This document shows, piece by piece, positions 50,714-62,389 of a stretch of 64,000 bases of DNA. The translations under genes and the position numbers were made by a program. Under the pieces are notes generated by a model. The model saw nothing but the letters and a program-made list of their open reading frames with translations. It searched no databases and was not told the origin of the DNA. The stretch lies in NCBI GenBank assembly GCA_965204905.1, contig OZ242042.1, positions 1,488,001 through 1,552,000 on the forward strand. Direction: 5' to 3'. The first letter of the stretch is position 1. Each line of letters opens with the position of its first letter. Source of the DNA: Bin87 sp965204905. GTDB lineage: Bacteria > Chloroflexota > Dehalococcoidia > Lucifugimonadales > UBA3495.

Positions 50714-51559
50714 TCAGGTGAGCAACCGGCGTGCGAAATCGTCCAACTGCCGGAGAGCGTCGTCTCGTGGGGCGCTGTCTGCGAAGACCATGGCCCGCGT
50801 GGCTCCGGCGTCCTCGTATGCCTTCAGGACCTCGGGGTCGGCCGGTTGCCCGAACACCGATACTTCTATGGTGTGCGGGTCGCGGCCGGCCTCTTGCGCT
50901 AGCCGGACTATTTCCTCGCGTGTTGCGTTCAGTTGTTCCGGCGTGATGCGATTGGGCATCCAGCCGTCGCCCCAGCTCACCACGCGCCGCGCCACGTTGG
51001 GCGCATTCCCACCGATCAGCACCGGCGGGTGGGGCTTCTGCGCGGGTTTCGGCGACGAGTAGATTGGCGGGAAGTCGATGTGCTTCCCATGGAACTCTCC
51101 CGTTTCCTTGGTCCACAACTCTTTCATCGCCAGTATTGATTCGCGGGTGTACCCGATGCGTTGTCCGAACTCGATCCCGAACAACTCGGTCTCTTCCCGC
51201 AACCAACCGGTACCAATGCCGAACAGGAAACGGCCACCGCTGAAATAGTCCAGGGTGGCGATCTCTTTCGCCAGCAGTATCGGGTTCCGTTCCGGCACCA
51301 GGCAGATACCGGTACCCAGCTTCAGGGTGGACGTAACCCCGGAAGCCCTACCCAGCGCGACGAACGGGTCAACGCACTCGTAGTACATCTGTGGGATGAC
51401 ACCGTCCGGCGAACCTGGCCAGGGAGTTTTGGGCCCGGCGGGAATGGCCGGATGCTCAGGAACCCACAGCGATTCAAAGCCGTGCCCCTCGCATGCTTGC
51501 GCCAACTCGGCGACGTCAATCGAAGACGGAGTAACGAACATTGCAATGCCGATATTCAT
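50714..51559 (-). CDS. LLM-class (F420-dependent type) oxidoreductase
   Basis: 281 residues from ATG 51559, after GAGGT; the frame upstream is not conserved. The N-terminus M-N-I-G-I-A-M-F-V-T and segments E-S-L-W-V-P-E-H, L-G-T-G-I-C-L-V-P-E-R-N-P, and G-R-F-L-F-G-I-G-T-G-W mark a bacterial luciferase-like TIM barrel of the F420 group (TIGR03619-like). The substrate is unknown. It is coupled to the SnoaL-like gene downstream. Confidence 0.9.
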   Translation of the reverse strand: MNIGIAMFVTPSSIDVAELAQACEGHGFESLWVPEHPAIPAGPKTPWPGSPDGVIPQMYYECVDPFVALGRASGVTSTLKLGTGICLVPERNPILLAKEIATLDYFSGGRFLFGIGTGWLREETELFGIEFGQRIGYTRESILAMKELWTKETGEFHGKHIDFPPIYSSPKPAQKPHPPVLIGGNAPNVARRVVSWGDGWMPNRITPEQLNATREEIVRLAQEAGRDPHTIEVSVFGQPADPEVLKAYEDAGATRAMVFADSAPRDDALRQLDDFARRLLT

Positions 51560-51616
51560 TGCGTTGACCTCAAAATTAGATGACTTACATTCTGAATCCT
51601 GGACAGTCATTATAGT

Positions 51617-51644
51617 GTAAGGGCGACGCATGCGTCGCCCTTAC
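51617..51644. repeat. Perfect 28-base palindrome
   Basis: GTAAGGGCGACGCA and its exact complement meet at an ATG/CAT centre. It sits between the NIPSNAP stop and the LLM start. Palindromes of this GGGCGACGCATGCGTCGCCC style look like a REP family; a shorter relative is at 49030 and a degenerate one near 8647. Confidence 0.65.
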
Positions 51645-51667
51645 AGCAGTCACGAGTTTGGCCGACG

Positions 51668-52285
51668 TTATGCGTGCGGTGAGAAGCTGGCCGGCACCAG
51701 CACCTTAGTTGACTGGTTGACCAGGAATTCCCGGGTTGGCGGCGGCCAGTGCGGCGTCGCCGATGCCTCGGCGCGGATCTTGTCACGTTCGGCCAGATCC
51801 TGATAAGGCCAGATGTGGACCCACTTGTTCAGCCCACCGATGTCGCTGTACATCCCAGCGGCCAACGGCGAGAATTTTTCGCGGTGCTCGATGGCGGCGG
51901 ACCAGATGTCCAGCACCTTGGGCATGGCGCCGTTCTGGTATTCGTAGATCCGCATTTCGTAGATGTTGCCCTGCTTCTGGCCGCCACCCATGGGTCGCAT
52001 GAAGGGCGCCGGATGGAAAATCTCCGATTCCATGTGCAGGATGGTGCCCTGGCTGTCCGGGGGCCAGTTCGGGTCCTTGGCGGAAGCCGCCCGAACCTCG
52101 GCGCGCTCGTCCAGGCTCTCGTAGGGCCAGATGTGGATGACCTGGTTCAGGGGGCCAATCTCGGTGTGGAAAAAGGCGGCGAGTTTCGAGTACTTTTCCC
52201 GGTGGGGTAGAGCCTTCTCAAAAGCCTCTTCAAAAATGGGCACGCCGCCGGGCTTAAGATCGTAAGTCCGGACTTCGTAAATCAT
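51668..52285 (-). CDS. NIPSNAP-family protein (two tandem domains)
   Basis: 205 residues from ATG 52285 with AGGAGG ten bases upstream. Two copies of the ~100-residue dimeric alpha+beta domain: M-I-Y-E-V-R-T-Y-D and N-I-Y-E-M-R-I-Y-E open them, and V-I-H-I-W-P-Y / W-V-H-I-W-P-Y recur. Common in catabolic gene clusters of marine Chloroflexota and Proteobacteria; the biochemical role is unclear. Confidence 0.88.
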   Translation of the reverse strand: MIYEVRTYDLKPGGVPIFEEAFEKALPHREKYSKLAAFFHTEIGPLNQVIHIWPYESLDERAEVRAASAKDPNWPPDSQGTILHMESEIFHPAPFMRPMGGGQKQGNIYEMRIYEYQNGAMPKVLDIWSAAIEHREKFSPLAAGMYSDIGGLNKWVHIWPYQDLAERDKIRAEASATPHWPPPTREFLVNQSTKVLVPASFSPHA

Positions 52286-52452
52286 CTAACCGTACCTCCT
52301 GGGTTTCCGTGATGCTAACCGCCGCACGCCCAACCCGGGCGCCGGCGCAACGCCGGCAGTCTAGCAAATGCCCGGTTGAGCAGCAACCGGCTGCTATAAT
52401 CCGCAATACCATGCGAGATGCGATTGTCTTTGCCAATAGGAGGTTTCAGACC

Positions 52453-53820
52453 ATGGGCGCAACTGAAAAAGTAGCCAAGTGGATCGTGGAGACGACATAC
52501 GAAGATATTCCCCCCGATGCGATTCGCGTCGCCAATGAGTCCTGCTTCGACCTGGTGGGTGTGATTCTCGCCGGCTCTACTCAAAGGCTCGGCGACATCA
52601 TACGCAACTATGCCGGCGAACTGGGCGGAACCGAGGAAGCTACCATTCTTGCCACCGGCGAGCGGACTTCTGCGCTCAACGCCGCCCTGGTCAACGGCAC
52701 CATGGGCCACGCTCTCGACTATGACGACTTCGGCGGCTTCGGGCACCCTACAGTGGCCATCTTTCCGGCCCTCCTGGCCCTTGGCGAAAGCATTGGGGCT
52801 ACCGGGCGCGATCTCATGGGGGCTTACGTTGTGGGCTGCGAAGTCGGTCTCGCCGTGGACTACGCTACCCACTACCACGGTCAGCAGATGCACCGTGGCT
52901 TCCACAGCACGGCCATTCTCGGCAGGTTGGCTGCCGCTGCTGCGTGCGCCAAGCTGTTGAAACTCGACGAAGGGCAGACCACGATGGCCCTCGGGATGGC
53001 GGGTTCCATGGCCGGCGGCGTGATCCACAATTTCGGCACCATGACCAAGCCGCTGCACGCCGGCATGACCTGCCGCGACGGAGTGATGGCCGCCCAACTC
53101 GCGCAACGAGGGTTCACGGCCGGTGACCAGATCCTTGAGCATCCCGTCGGGTTCACCGCCACCGTTATCGGCGACGAACACACCGACCTGGAGGCAGCGG
53201 CCGATAAATTGGGCAAGCCTTTCCACGTGCAGGACGCACTGATGATCAAGAAGTATCCTTCCTGCGGCGGCAACCACGCCATGCTGGACAGCGTGTTCGG
53301 CCTGATGCGAGAGCATGATTTCGGGTACGAGGACGTTGCCAACGCCGAGATCGTGCAGTCCTACGCCTCGACGGTGATGCTGTACGAGGAGCCGGAAACC
53401 GACCTCAAGGGGAAGTTCAGCGCGAAGTACAACATGGCGGCGGCCCTGGTGGATGGCCGGATAGGCATCGACACGTTCACCGACGAGAAGGTTGCCGACC
53501 CGGACGTTACTGACATGATGGAGCGAGTGAACATCCGCGTCCAATCCAAGTTTGAGCAAGGTGGCGGCACGGTATCCAAGGGAGTACCCATCCGCGTAAC
53601 CTTGAGGGACGGACGGGTTATCGAGCATGAAACGGCTCGCGGCTCCATCCTGGGCAGCCAGGCCAACCCCTGGGGAATGGACAACATCGCCGGCAAGTTC
53701 CGGGACAATGTCGGGTTGGTGCTCTCCCAAGATCGCGTCGATGATGCCGTCAGGCAATGGCAGGACGTGACGCAGGTTGAGGATGTGGGGGCGGCGATAC
53801 GGGAGACGCTCATCGGGTAG
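52453..53820 (+). CDS. MmgE/PrpD-family protein
   Basis: 455 residues from ATG 52453 with AGGAGG nine bases upstream; a TATAAT (52395) lies further up. The fold's segments are present: M-G-H-A-L-D-Y-D-D (about 90), K-P-L-H-A-G-M near 200, and K-K-Y-P-S-C-G-G-N-H near 265. Family members include 2-methylcitrate dehydratase, immune-responsive cis-aconitate decarboxylase and uncharacterised dehydratases; which one applies cannot be told. No prpB or prpC lies nearby. Confidence 0.9.
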   Translation: MGATEKVAKWIVETTYEDIPPDAIRVANESCFDLVGVILAGSTQRLGDIIRNYAGELGGTEEATILATGERTSALNAALVNGTMGHALDYDDFGGFGHPTVAIFPALLALGESIGATGRDLMGAYVVGCEVGLAVDYATHYHGQQMHRGFHSTAILGRLAAAAACAKLLKLDEGQTTMALGMAGSMAGGVIHNFGTMTKPLHAGMTCRDGVMAAQLAQRGFTAGDQILEHPVGFTATVIGDEHTDLEAAADKLGKPFHVQDALMIKKYPSCGGNHAMLDSVFGLMREHDFGYEDVANAEIVQSYASTVMLYEEPETDLKGKFSAKYNMAAALVDGRIGIDTFTDEKVADPDVTDMMERVNIRVQSKFEQGGGTVSKGVPIRVTLRDGRVIEHETARGSILGSQANPWGMDNIAGKFRDNVGLVLSQDRVDDAVRQWQDVTQVEDVGAAIRETLIG

Positions 53821-53844
53821 GGAGGCAATCTCCGGGGAACAACA

Positions 53845-53877
53845 TTGAGGCGACCACCTATGTAGTGGTCGCCTCAA
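53845..53877 (+). terminator. Terminator-like hairpin after the MmgE/PrpD gene
   Basis: TTGAGGCGACCAC pairs perfectly over 13 bases with GTGGTCGCCTCAA around a seven-base loop, 24 bases after the stop. No long T tract follows. Confidence 0.6.
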
Positions 53878-53981
53878 ACGGTTCCTACAGGTATGGATGG
53901 TAAAATGATAGAGATTGGAAGCGGCTTCACTTACACACCCTCCAGTGGTGATTGATAGGGTCCATAAGTGAAAGGAAGCTA

Positions 53982-54218
53982 ATGATGCGTAATTCTGTAG
54001 GTCTCGGGTGGTTGGGCTTCGCCGCAGGAAGTGGATTAGTAGCCCTCGCGGTATGGATATGGATATTTGCGGACTGCGATCCACTGTACGTTGCGTTCCC
54101 GCCGGCGGGATTGGGCTGCAACGTGTCGGTAGGTTTGCTGGGCGTGGGAGCTATAGGCGCTTTGGTTGGGGCGCTGACGGCGCTGACGGTGCATATCATC
54201 CACGCTCCTACAGAATGA
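53982..54218 (+). CDS. Small two-helix membrane protein
   Basis: 78 residues from ATG 53982 (or 53985), with AAGGAAG upstream. Two hydrophobic helices (about 5-28 and 43-70) flank a short loop with two cysteines (D-C-D-P...G-C-N). Unknown family. It is followed by another small membrane gene, possibly co-expressed. Confidence 0.55.
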   Translation: MMRNSVGLGWLGFAAGSGLVALAVWIWIFADCDPLYVAFPPAGLGCNVSVGLLGVGAIGALVGALTALTVHIIHAPTE

Positions 54219-54241
54219 CCTGCGTTTAAAGGTCACTTAGC

Positions 54242-54430
54242 ATGAACCGGAGGCTTCACTTGCTGGTACACGGTGTGCTGTTCGGGTTTTTCTTCCTCGC
54301 CGCAGTTGTTTCGGTAATCATATGGTTTTCGACGTTCAGTGTAGCGGCGGCCGGCATATCTGCGACGATTGCTGCCTTCTTTGCTACTGCCAGCGCGTTC
54401 ATTGACCGGCTGTTCCCCGGTCAAGGGTAA
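54242..54430 (+). CDS. Very small membrane protein
   Basis: 62 residues from ATG 54242 with AAAGG upstream. Two hydrophobic segments (7-30, 33-52) with a basic start. Unknown function; it resembles its neighbour in size and layout but not in sequence. Confidence 0.5.
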   Translation: MNRRLHLLVHGVLFGFFFLAAVVSVIIWFSTFSVAAAGISATIAAFFATASAFIDRLFPGQG

Positions 54431-54468
54431 GCGCCTTCGGTCAGCGTCCAAGTAGGACGAGAACCTTT

Positions 54469-55860
54469 TTAGTCGTCGTCCATCGGTTCGGGCATTAGGA
54501 CGAATTCGGGGTAGGATTCCATGCCGAGCTCGGCGGTGTCCTGACCCAGCCGTTCCGCATCCTCTGACACCCTGACTCCGATAGTCTTTTCGATGGCGAA
54601 CCAGGCTACCCACGAGACGCCGAACACGAAGGCTCCAATGGAGAGGATGCCGATCAACTGCACGACAAAGTTCCCGCCGGCCGCGATGCACACGGCAATC
54701 GTGCCCCAGATACCAGCGAACAGATGCACCGGCACTGCGCCTACCACGTCGTCAACCTTCACGATTTCTAGGAGCTTGATCCCGCCGGTACAAATTGCGG
54801 CGCCAACTATGCCGATGAGTACCGACCAAGCGTGAGGCACGATGTCGGGACCGGCCGTGATAGATACCAGCCCGGCCAGCCCTCCGTTCAGGCCTACCAG
54901 AAGGTCAATGCGCCCGAACACCAGCCGGGACAGAGACAGCGCGGTGATGACTCCGGCCGCCGCCGCCAGATTGGTATTGACCAGAACGTTGCTCATGGCA
55001 ACTGCATCCAGCGCCGAACCCAACGCTAGCTGAGAACCGCCGTTGAATCCGAACCAACCGAACCAGAGGACGAACACTCCCAGCGTTACCAACACTACAT
55101 TGGACGGTGGCGTGGTACGGGCCGTACCATCACGCCGGAATTTACCCAGTCGTGGGCCGACTACCAATGCTCCGGCCAGGGCTGCCCAGCCTCCGGTGCT
55201 GTGGACGATGGTGGATCCCGCAAAGTCCTGGAAACCCATTTCGGCCAGCCAGCCGCCGCCCCAAGTCCACGACCCGATGATTGGGTACAGGAATGCAGTC
55301 AGCAGCAGGGTGAACAGGAAGAAACTCCACATCTTGACGCGCTCAGCCAACGCCCCGGAGATTATCGACGCCGTGGTGGCCACGAACACCATCTGGAAGA
55401 ACCAGTCGGACATCACGGAATACCCGTTGTCCACCACCGCGCCGAGAGCGGATTCGTCGCCGCCCAACAGCGCCAGTTCGTCGCCGGAGGGACCATACAG
55501 CGGCCACACCACCGTGCCGATAAAGCCCTGGACGTTGTTGTACATCAGGTTGTAGCCGATGAAGTAGAAAGCCAAACCGGCAATGGAGTACAACCCGATG
55601 TTCTTCAGACAAATCATCGAGGCGTTTTTCGTCCGCACGGAGCCGGCTTCCAGCATGGTGAACCCGGCGCACATCCACATCACCAGCGCGCCCCAGATCA
55701 GGAAGGCAAAGGTGTTGAGCACGAATTGGGTTTCGGTATCGACGCCGGCGGCGTGGGCCACGTGGGGCCAGGCGACGAACACCAAGGCCGGCAGCGTCAA
55801 TGCCGTAGCAATGGCCGCGATGCGGACCCGACGAAATGGCAGACTCATCAAGAAGCTCAT
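54469..55860 (-). CDS. amt: Ammonium transporter (Amt family)
   Basis: 463 residues from ATG 55860; a GTG four codons upstream (55872) and an ATG four codons downstream (55848) are alternatives. A signal-like N-terminus (13-36) precedes eleven membrane helices. Amt landmarks: M-W-M-C-A-G-F-T-M-L-E-A-G, D-F-A-G-S-T-I-V-H-S-T-G-G (first pore His), W-F-G-W-F-G-F-N-G-G-S and V-H-L-F-A-G-I-W-G-T. The C-terminal tail is long and acidic. No glnK/PII gene is adjacent, unlike the usual amt-glnK pair. Confidence 0.92.
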   Translation of the reverse strand: MSFLMSLPFRRVRIAAIATALTLPALVFVAWPHVAHAAGVDTETQFVLNTFAFLIWGALVMWMCAGFTMLEAGSVRTKNASMICLKNIGLYSIAGLAFYFIGYNLMYNNVQGFIGTVVWPLYGPSGDELALLGGDESALGAVVDNGYSVMSDWFFQMVFVATTASIISGALAERVKMWSFFLFTLLLTAFLYPIIGSWTWGGGWLAEMGFQDFAGSTIVHSTGGWAALAGALVVGPRLGKFRRDGTARTTPPSNVVLVTLGVFVLWFGWFGFNGGSQLALGSALDAVAMSNVLVNTNLAAAAGVITALSLSRLVFGRIDLLVGLNGGLAGLVSITAGPDIVPHAWSVLIGIVGAAICTGGIKLLEIVKVDDVVGAVPVHLFAGIWGTIAVCIAAGGNFVVQLIGILSIGAFVFGVSWVAWFAIEKTIGVRVSEDAERLGQDTAELGMESYPEFVLMPEPMDDD

Positions 55861-55919
55861 GGTCAATCTCACGGTGGATGGGTACGAGTAGCCGTAAGTC
55901 GATGCCAGTTGCGATTGAG

Positions 55920-56357
55920 CTACGGTTCGAGCCGGATCGCGTCGCCCACCTTGATTTCACCGCCCTGCAAGACGACCGTGAGGATGCCGCGCTTGCCGAA
56001 GATCTCCTCGCGCAGTCCGGGTATGAGAGCGTCCATTTTCTGGCACGGCTCGCAGTCCCCGGTCACTTCCAGAGTAACGTGATTTTCGTCGTCTCCGATG
56101 AAAAAGACATGGCCCTGACGGGCTCCCGACAGGTCCATCCCGGTTACGGTGATGTTTTCTTTGATTTGGCCCGGTTGAAGGCCGTAGTGGTCAAGGGTTT
56201 CCTGGTCCATCACCAGGACCTGCCGAAGGTTCCGAGGGTTGCGGCTCCGGTCGCCTTCCAGTCCCTCGGCGGATATGGCGCGCGCGGTGTCCACCGGGTC
56301 GGAGGGCGTGCCTTTAACGCGGGCGATGTGAAGATTGACGATAGTTCCGGATTGCAT
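55920..56357 (-). CDS. MOSC-domain protein
   Basis: 145 residues from ATG 56357 with AGGAG upstream. Small single-domain MOSC: beta-rich, with E-G-D-R-S-R-N-P-R near 33-41, and G-D-C-E-P-C-Q-K-M near 99-107, where the first cysteine is the usual sulphur- or molybdenum-binding residue. Such proteins handle molybdenum cofactor or sulphur transfer; the partner is unknown. Confidence 0.88.
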   Translation of the reverse strand: MQSGTIVNLHIARVKGTPSDPVDTARAISAEGLEGDRSRNPRNLRQVLVMDQETLDHYGLQPGQIKENITVTGMDLSGARQGHVFFIGDDENHVTLEVTGDCEPCQKMDALIPGLREEIFGKRGILTVVLQGGEIKVGDAIRLEP

Positions 56358-56459
56358 GGTATGACTCCTGCCGGCGTGTTACGTCGGGGTTAATCGCTGT
56401 GAGCGAATTGTAGGCGATGGCCGGGGGGTTGGCAAACGGCGGAGCGTTTCGCGGGATGA

Positions 56460-56792
56460 CTACCGGGTTGGGGCGGGCAGGTCCTGGAGGAGTAGGGCGC
56501 GGTAGCGTTTGTGGTCGGCCCAGGGGAGCAGTTGGAGGACGATTGACTCGGGCTCGGGGACGTCCTCCTGGCGTTGGATGTCATCGAGGTAGCGACGGAG
56601 CCACATGAATCTGGGGAGTCGGAAGCCGGCATCGGCGATGCGCCCGATGACTTCGGCGGGTTCGGGAGGTTCAGAAGGGTCCCATTCGTCGGAGACGGCA
56701 TCGGCGATGCGGCGGAGCTTGAGGATGGCGAGTTCGCGGGCGAACTTGCGCTTGAGGATGTTGATGCGGCGGCGGATTTGGGAGATGGTCAT
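56460..56792 (-). CDS. Helical hypothetical protein
   Basis: 110 residues from ATG 56792 with GAGG upstream; the longer frame from 56849 is less likely. The basic N-terminus (I-R-R-R-I-N-I-L-K-R-K-F-A) is followed by acidic and helical segments (W-D-P-S-E-P-P-E-P-A-E). No known domain; proteins starting this way recur in related genomes as far as I recall, unproven. Confidence 0.5.
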   Translation of the reverse strand: MTISQIRRRINILKRKFARELAILKLRRIADAVSDEWDPSEPPEPAEVIGRIADAGFRLPRFMWLRRYLDDIQRQEDVPEPESIVLQLLPWADHKRYRALLLQDLPAPTR

Positions 56793-57204
56793 GGGGTTGC
56801 CTCGGGGTTGATGGTCTGAATGTGGCGATTTTGGGGAAATCCCACTCATTTCCGCTCATTTCCGTTTATTTGAGTAGGGCTATGAGCGGGTGGTGGGGGT
56901 GGAATGGGGGCGTCGAGGGCGGTTTTGGGGGCGATATTGGTGGTTTTGGCGGGCTATTGAGAGGGTTTAAGGGCGGTGGTTCGACCCGCCAGAGGCGGAC
57001 GTACCGCACCATGAGCGGGAGTTGGGCGATTGGATGGTTAAATGGTAAGGATGAGTGGGGGGTACGGGCAAGGGAGGAAGTGTCACTAAGGAGAGGAGAT
57101 CAGCAACGTTAAAGAGCGAGGTAGCCCCTATTCCCCCGCGCGGGTAGAATGCAATCCAATCTGTTGCCTCGGCCAGTTCGCCGGGGTTTGGTGAGGCTAT
57201 CGCT
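56793..57204. other. Intergenic stretch with a G-rich run
   Basis: No gene. Bases 56895-56931 have four G runs (5, 5, 3, 5) separated by 6-7 bases, a classic G-quadruplex pattern on the plus strand. The rest contains a duplicated CTCATTTCCG. Confidence 0.5.
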
Positions 57205-58056
57205 ATGGCATACGAATTTATCAAGACCGACGTGGTTGACGGGGTGCTGGTGATGACGATGCACGATCCGCCAACGCGCAATGCGCTGGGGCCGGACATG
57301 GCCGCGGAGATGTTCGAGCGGCTGGACGAGTTTGAAAACAACCCCGAGGAGCGCGTGCTGGTCCTGACCGGCACCGAGCCGTCCTTTTGCTCCGGCGCCA
57401 ACGTGCGCGGTTTTCGCCGCCGGATTGATGAGCGGGAAGCCGAGGAAGAGCCGGAGCCGCTGACCTGGGGGAAAATGGAATACATGAAGGGCCGCCAGAG
57501 CCGGGTTGAAAGCGGCCCCAGGGTGAATTTCGTGCCCCTGCGAATCCACGATTTGCAAAAACCATCCGTCGCGGTGGTCAACGGCCCTGCCGCCGGGGTC
57601 GGTTGCGGGCTGGCCCTGTCCTGTGACATCCGGGTTGTCGGGGAAACCGGCCGGCTCTCGGAACGCTTTGTGCTGAACGGCCTGATACCCGGAGACGGCA
57701 GTTGCTGGCAGTTGCCCAAGCTGATCGGCACCAGCAACACGTTGCTGTTGCAGTACACCGGGGACTGGATGGGTGGTGAGGACGCGGTGCGCATCGGCCT
57801 CGCCAGCAAATGCTTCCCAGACGACCAACTCATGGAAGGCGCGATGGAACTGGCGACGCGAATTGCCAAAGGTCCCACGGTGGCCCATTCGTTGACCAAG
57901 TACCTGGTGCAGGAGAGCATGGACCTCTCTTTCCGTGAGGCCCTGGAGTTGGCGTCGGCGGCGCAGGAGCACGTCCGGAAGACCGAGGACCATAAGATCG
58001 CCGTCCAGTGGTTCCTGGACAAAAATCGCGGTATGCCGCCGTTTGTGGGCCGCTGA
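57205..58056 (+). CDS. Enoyl-CoA hydratase/isomerase family protein
   Basis: 283 residues from ATG 57205 with GAGG upstream. Crotonase motifs: M-H-D-P-P-T-R-N-A-L near 19-28, C-S-G-A-N-V-R-G near 66-73 and V-N-G-P-A-A-G-V-G-C near 128-137. The active-site acids are not at both standard positions with certainty, so hydratase versus other crotonase chemistry is open. It is different in sequence from the crotonase at the window's left end. Confidence 0.9.
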   Translation: MAYEFIKTDVVDGVLVMTMHDPPTRNALGPDMAAEMFERLDEFENNPEERVLVLTGTEPSFCSGANVRGFRRRIDEREAEEEPEPLTWGKMEYMKGRQSRVESGPRVNFVPLRIHDLQKPSVAVVNGPAAGVGCGLALSCDIRVVGETGRLSERFVLNGLIPGDGSCWQLPKLIGTSNTLLLQYTGDWMGGEDAVRIGLASKCFPDDQLMEGAMELATRIAKGPTVAHSLTKYLVQESMDLSFREALELASAAQEHVRKTEDHKIAVQWFLDKNRGMPPFVGR

Positions 58057-58091
58057 GATCGCTATAGCGCCAAATGGCCGGTCTGAAACCC

Positions 58092-58120
58092 TTGACGGAA
58101 AGGGGGATTGGCTCTATACT
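58092..58120 (+). promoter_or_regulatory. Strong sigma-70-like promoter of 23S rRNA
   Basis: TTGACG (58092-58097) and TATACT (58115-58120) are 17 bases apart, about 95 bases before the processing stem. This shows the 23S gene is its own transcription unit. Confidence 0.75.
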
Positions 58121-58215
58121 CCATTTCCGCCAACTGAACGGAAGCCGTTTTCTACGGATGCGGCAGTGCCACCGACGGCAGCGTCGGGGAGGCCACGAGC
58201 GGTTGGAGCACGTTA

Positions 58216-58281
58216 AAAACTGAATAGGAAGTTTGAACTGCATAAAAGAACCGAGTCTAGAGAATTTGAAGTTCCTAGCGT

Positions 58282-58290
<9 letters not shown>
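58216..58290 (+). other. 5' arm of the 23S rRNA processing stem
   Basis: Pairs with 61341-61427. The inner 13 bases G-C-G-T-G-G-G-T-C-A-A-A-T are perfectly complementary to the 3' arm, and pairing continues outward with few mismatches through the GAACCGAG and AACTGAATAGGAAGT blocks. This is the RNase III-type stem that frees pre-23S. Confidence 0.75.
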
Positions 58291-61349
<3,059 letters not shown>

Positions 61350-61440
61350 ACGCCAGGAGCTTCTAATTCTTCTGGCTCGGTTCAGGTCAATTGCGACCCA
61401 GACAGTTCAGACTTCCTATTTCAGTTTCTTCCAAGGACGA

Positions 61441-61515
61441 TGCGGGGTGGAGCAGTGGCAGCTCGTCGGGCTCATAACCCGAAGGTCGTTGGTTCGAGTC
61501 CAACCCCCGCTACCA
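61441..61515 (+). tRNA. Initiator tRNA-fMet (anticodon CAT), CCA encoded
   Basis: GCGGGG/CCCCGC acceptor with an unpaired first position (T1-T72), anticodon loop C-T-C-A-T-A-A on a stem closed by three G-C pairs: the hallmarks of initiator tRNA. The T arm is TTGG-TTCGAGT-CCAA. CCA at 61513-61515. It lies just after the 23S 3' processing arm and may share its transcript. Confidence 0.95.
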
Positions 61516-61721
61516 AAGTGCAAAATTTGGCCCCGGCGATTGCCGGGGCCGTGCTATGTAGTGTAATCCCATCGTATCCGCAGCTATGGGGCATGCTTGC
61601 ATGGAGCATTCCTGCACGGGAAGGGATTTTCGTAGCGTCTTTCCCGAGCCGCTTCAATTGCCATCGCGTAGTTGTCGTGTTCGTACAGCGAAACCCAATC
61701 GTCACAGCGTGTCAATAGACG

Positions 61722-62363
61722 CTAGACCCGATCAAAAATCCACCGCCCTACCTCGAAAGTGAATCCAGGAAGCACGTCTTCCCCAGAAAGAATTTCAGGG
61801 TCTTCCAGCAATTCCGGTTCAGGCTGGCCGGCGCGGTAGATATAGACACGGCGGTTGCGAGCGTCGATCAGCCAGCCCAGCAGGGTTCCGTTCCGCAGAT
61901 ACAGCTCCATTTTGGTGTGCAATGGGGCCAGGTTGTCATACGTGGAACGGATTTCTACTACGAAGTCGGGGCAAAGAGGGTGCGGGTCGCCGGCGACGTG
62001 CAAGTGGGCATCCCATTTTTCCCGGGATGTCCAGGAGCCGTCCGGAACGAGAACTCCATTGGTAACCGGCATTAGAAACGCTGCATTTGACCCTCTGGAC
62101 ACGCCTCCTTTTAACCGCGTCCATAGGCCCAGTTCAATATCCAGTTCGTGCTCGTGGCCGTCGCTGGGATGGTGAACTGGCGGCATAGTGATGATTTCTC
62201 CATCCGGGCTGAGCTCGAATTGCCAAGGGCTCTGGCTGTGCCGGTTAGTAAATCTGACGAACAGCTTTATCAACTCCGGCCCGGTAGCAGTGATGCCCAA
62301 GTCGGCAGGATTGATGACCAAGGCGCTGTCGGGGGCGATGCCGGTTGCCGCGGCGGTGGTCAT
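61722..62363 (-). CDS. Uma2-family endonuclease-like protein
   Basis: 213 residues from ATG 62363 with GAGGAG upstream. Uma2 segments: H-P-S-D-G-H-E-H-E-L-D near 66-76, V-P-D-G-S-W-T, C-P-D-F-V-V-E-I-R-S-T-Y-D, K-M-E-L-Y, L-L-G-W-L-I-D-A, and the shared end V-L-P-G-F-T-F-E-V. It is 26 bases after the CaiB/BaiF gene. Its last 60 residues are close to those of the partial Uma2 at 63659, pointing to duplication. Confidence 0.85.
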   Translation of the reverse strand: MTTAAATGIAPDSALVINPADLGITATGPELIKLFVRFTNRHSQSPWQFELSPDGEIITMPPVHHPSDGHEHELDIELGLWTRLKGGVSRGSNAAFLMPVTNGVLVPDGSWTSREKWDAHLHVAGDPHPLCPDFVVEIRSTYDNLAPLHTKMELYLRNGTLLGWLIDARNRRVYIYRAGQPEPELLEDPEILSGEDVLPGFTFEVGRWIFDRV

Positions 62364-62389
62364 GGTTCTTACTCCTCTTCCGGGGACCC

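Noticed and set aside
52315..54084. 589-residue reverse-strand open frame
   Set aside because: Antisense to the MmgE/PrpD gene, with no family features and no ribosome site.
61350..61440. 5S rRNA after 23S
   Set aside because: The stretch is explained by the 3' arm of the processing stem; no 5S core sequence is present.
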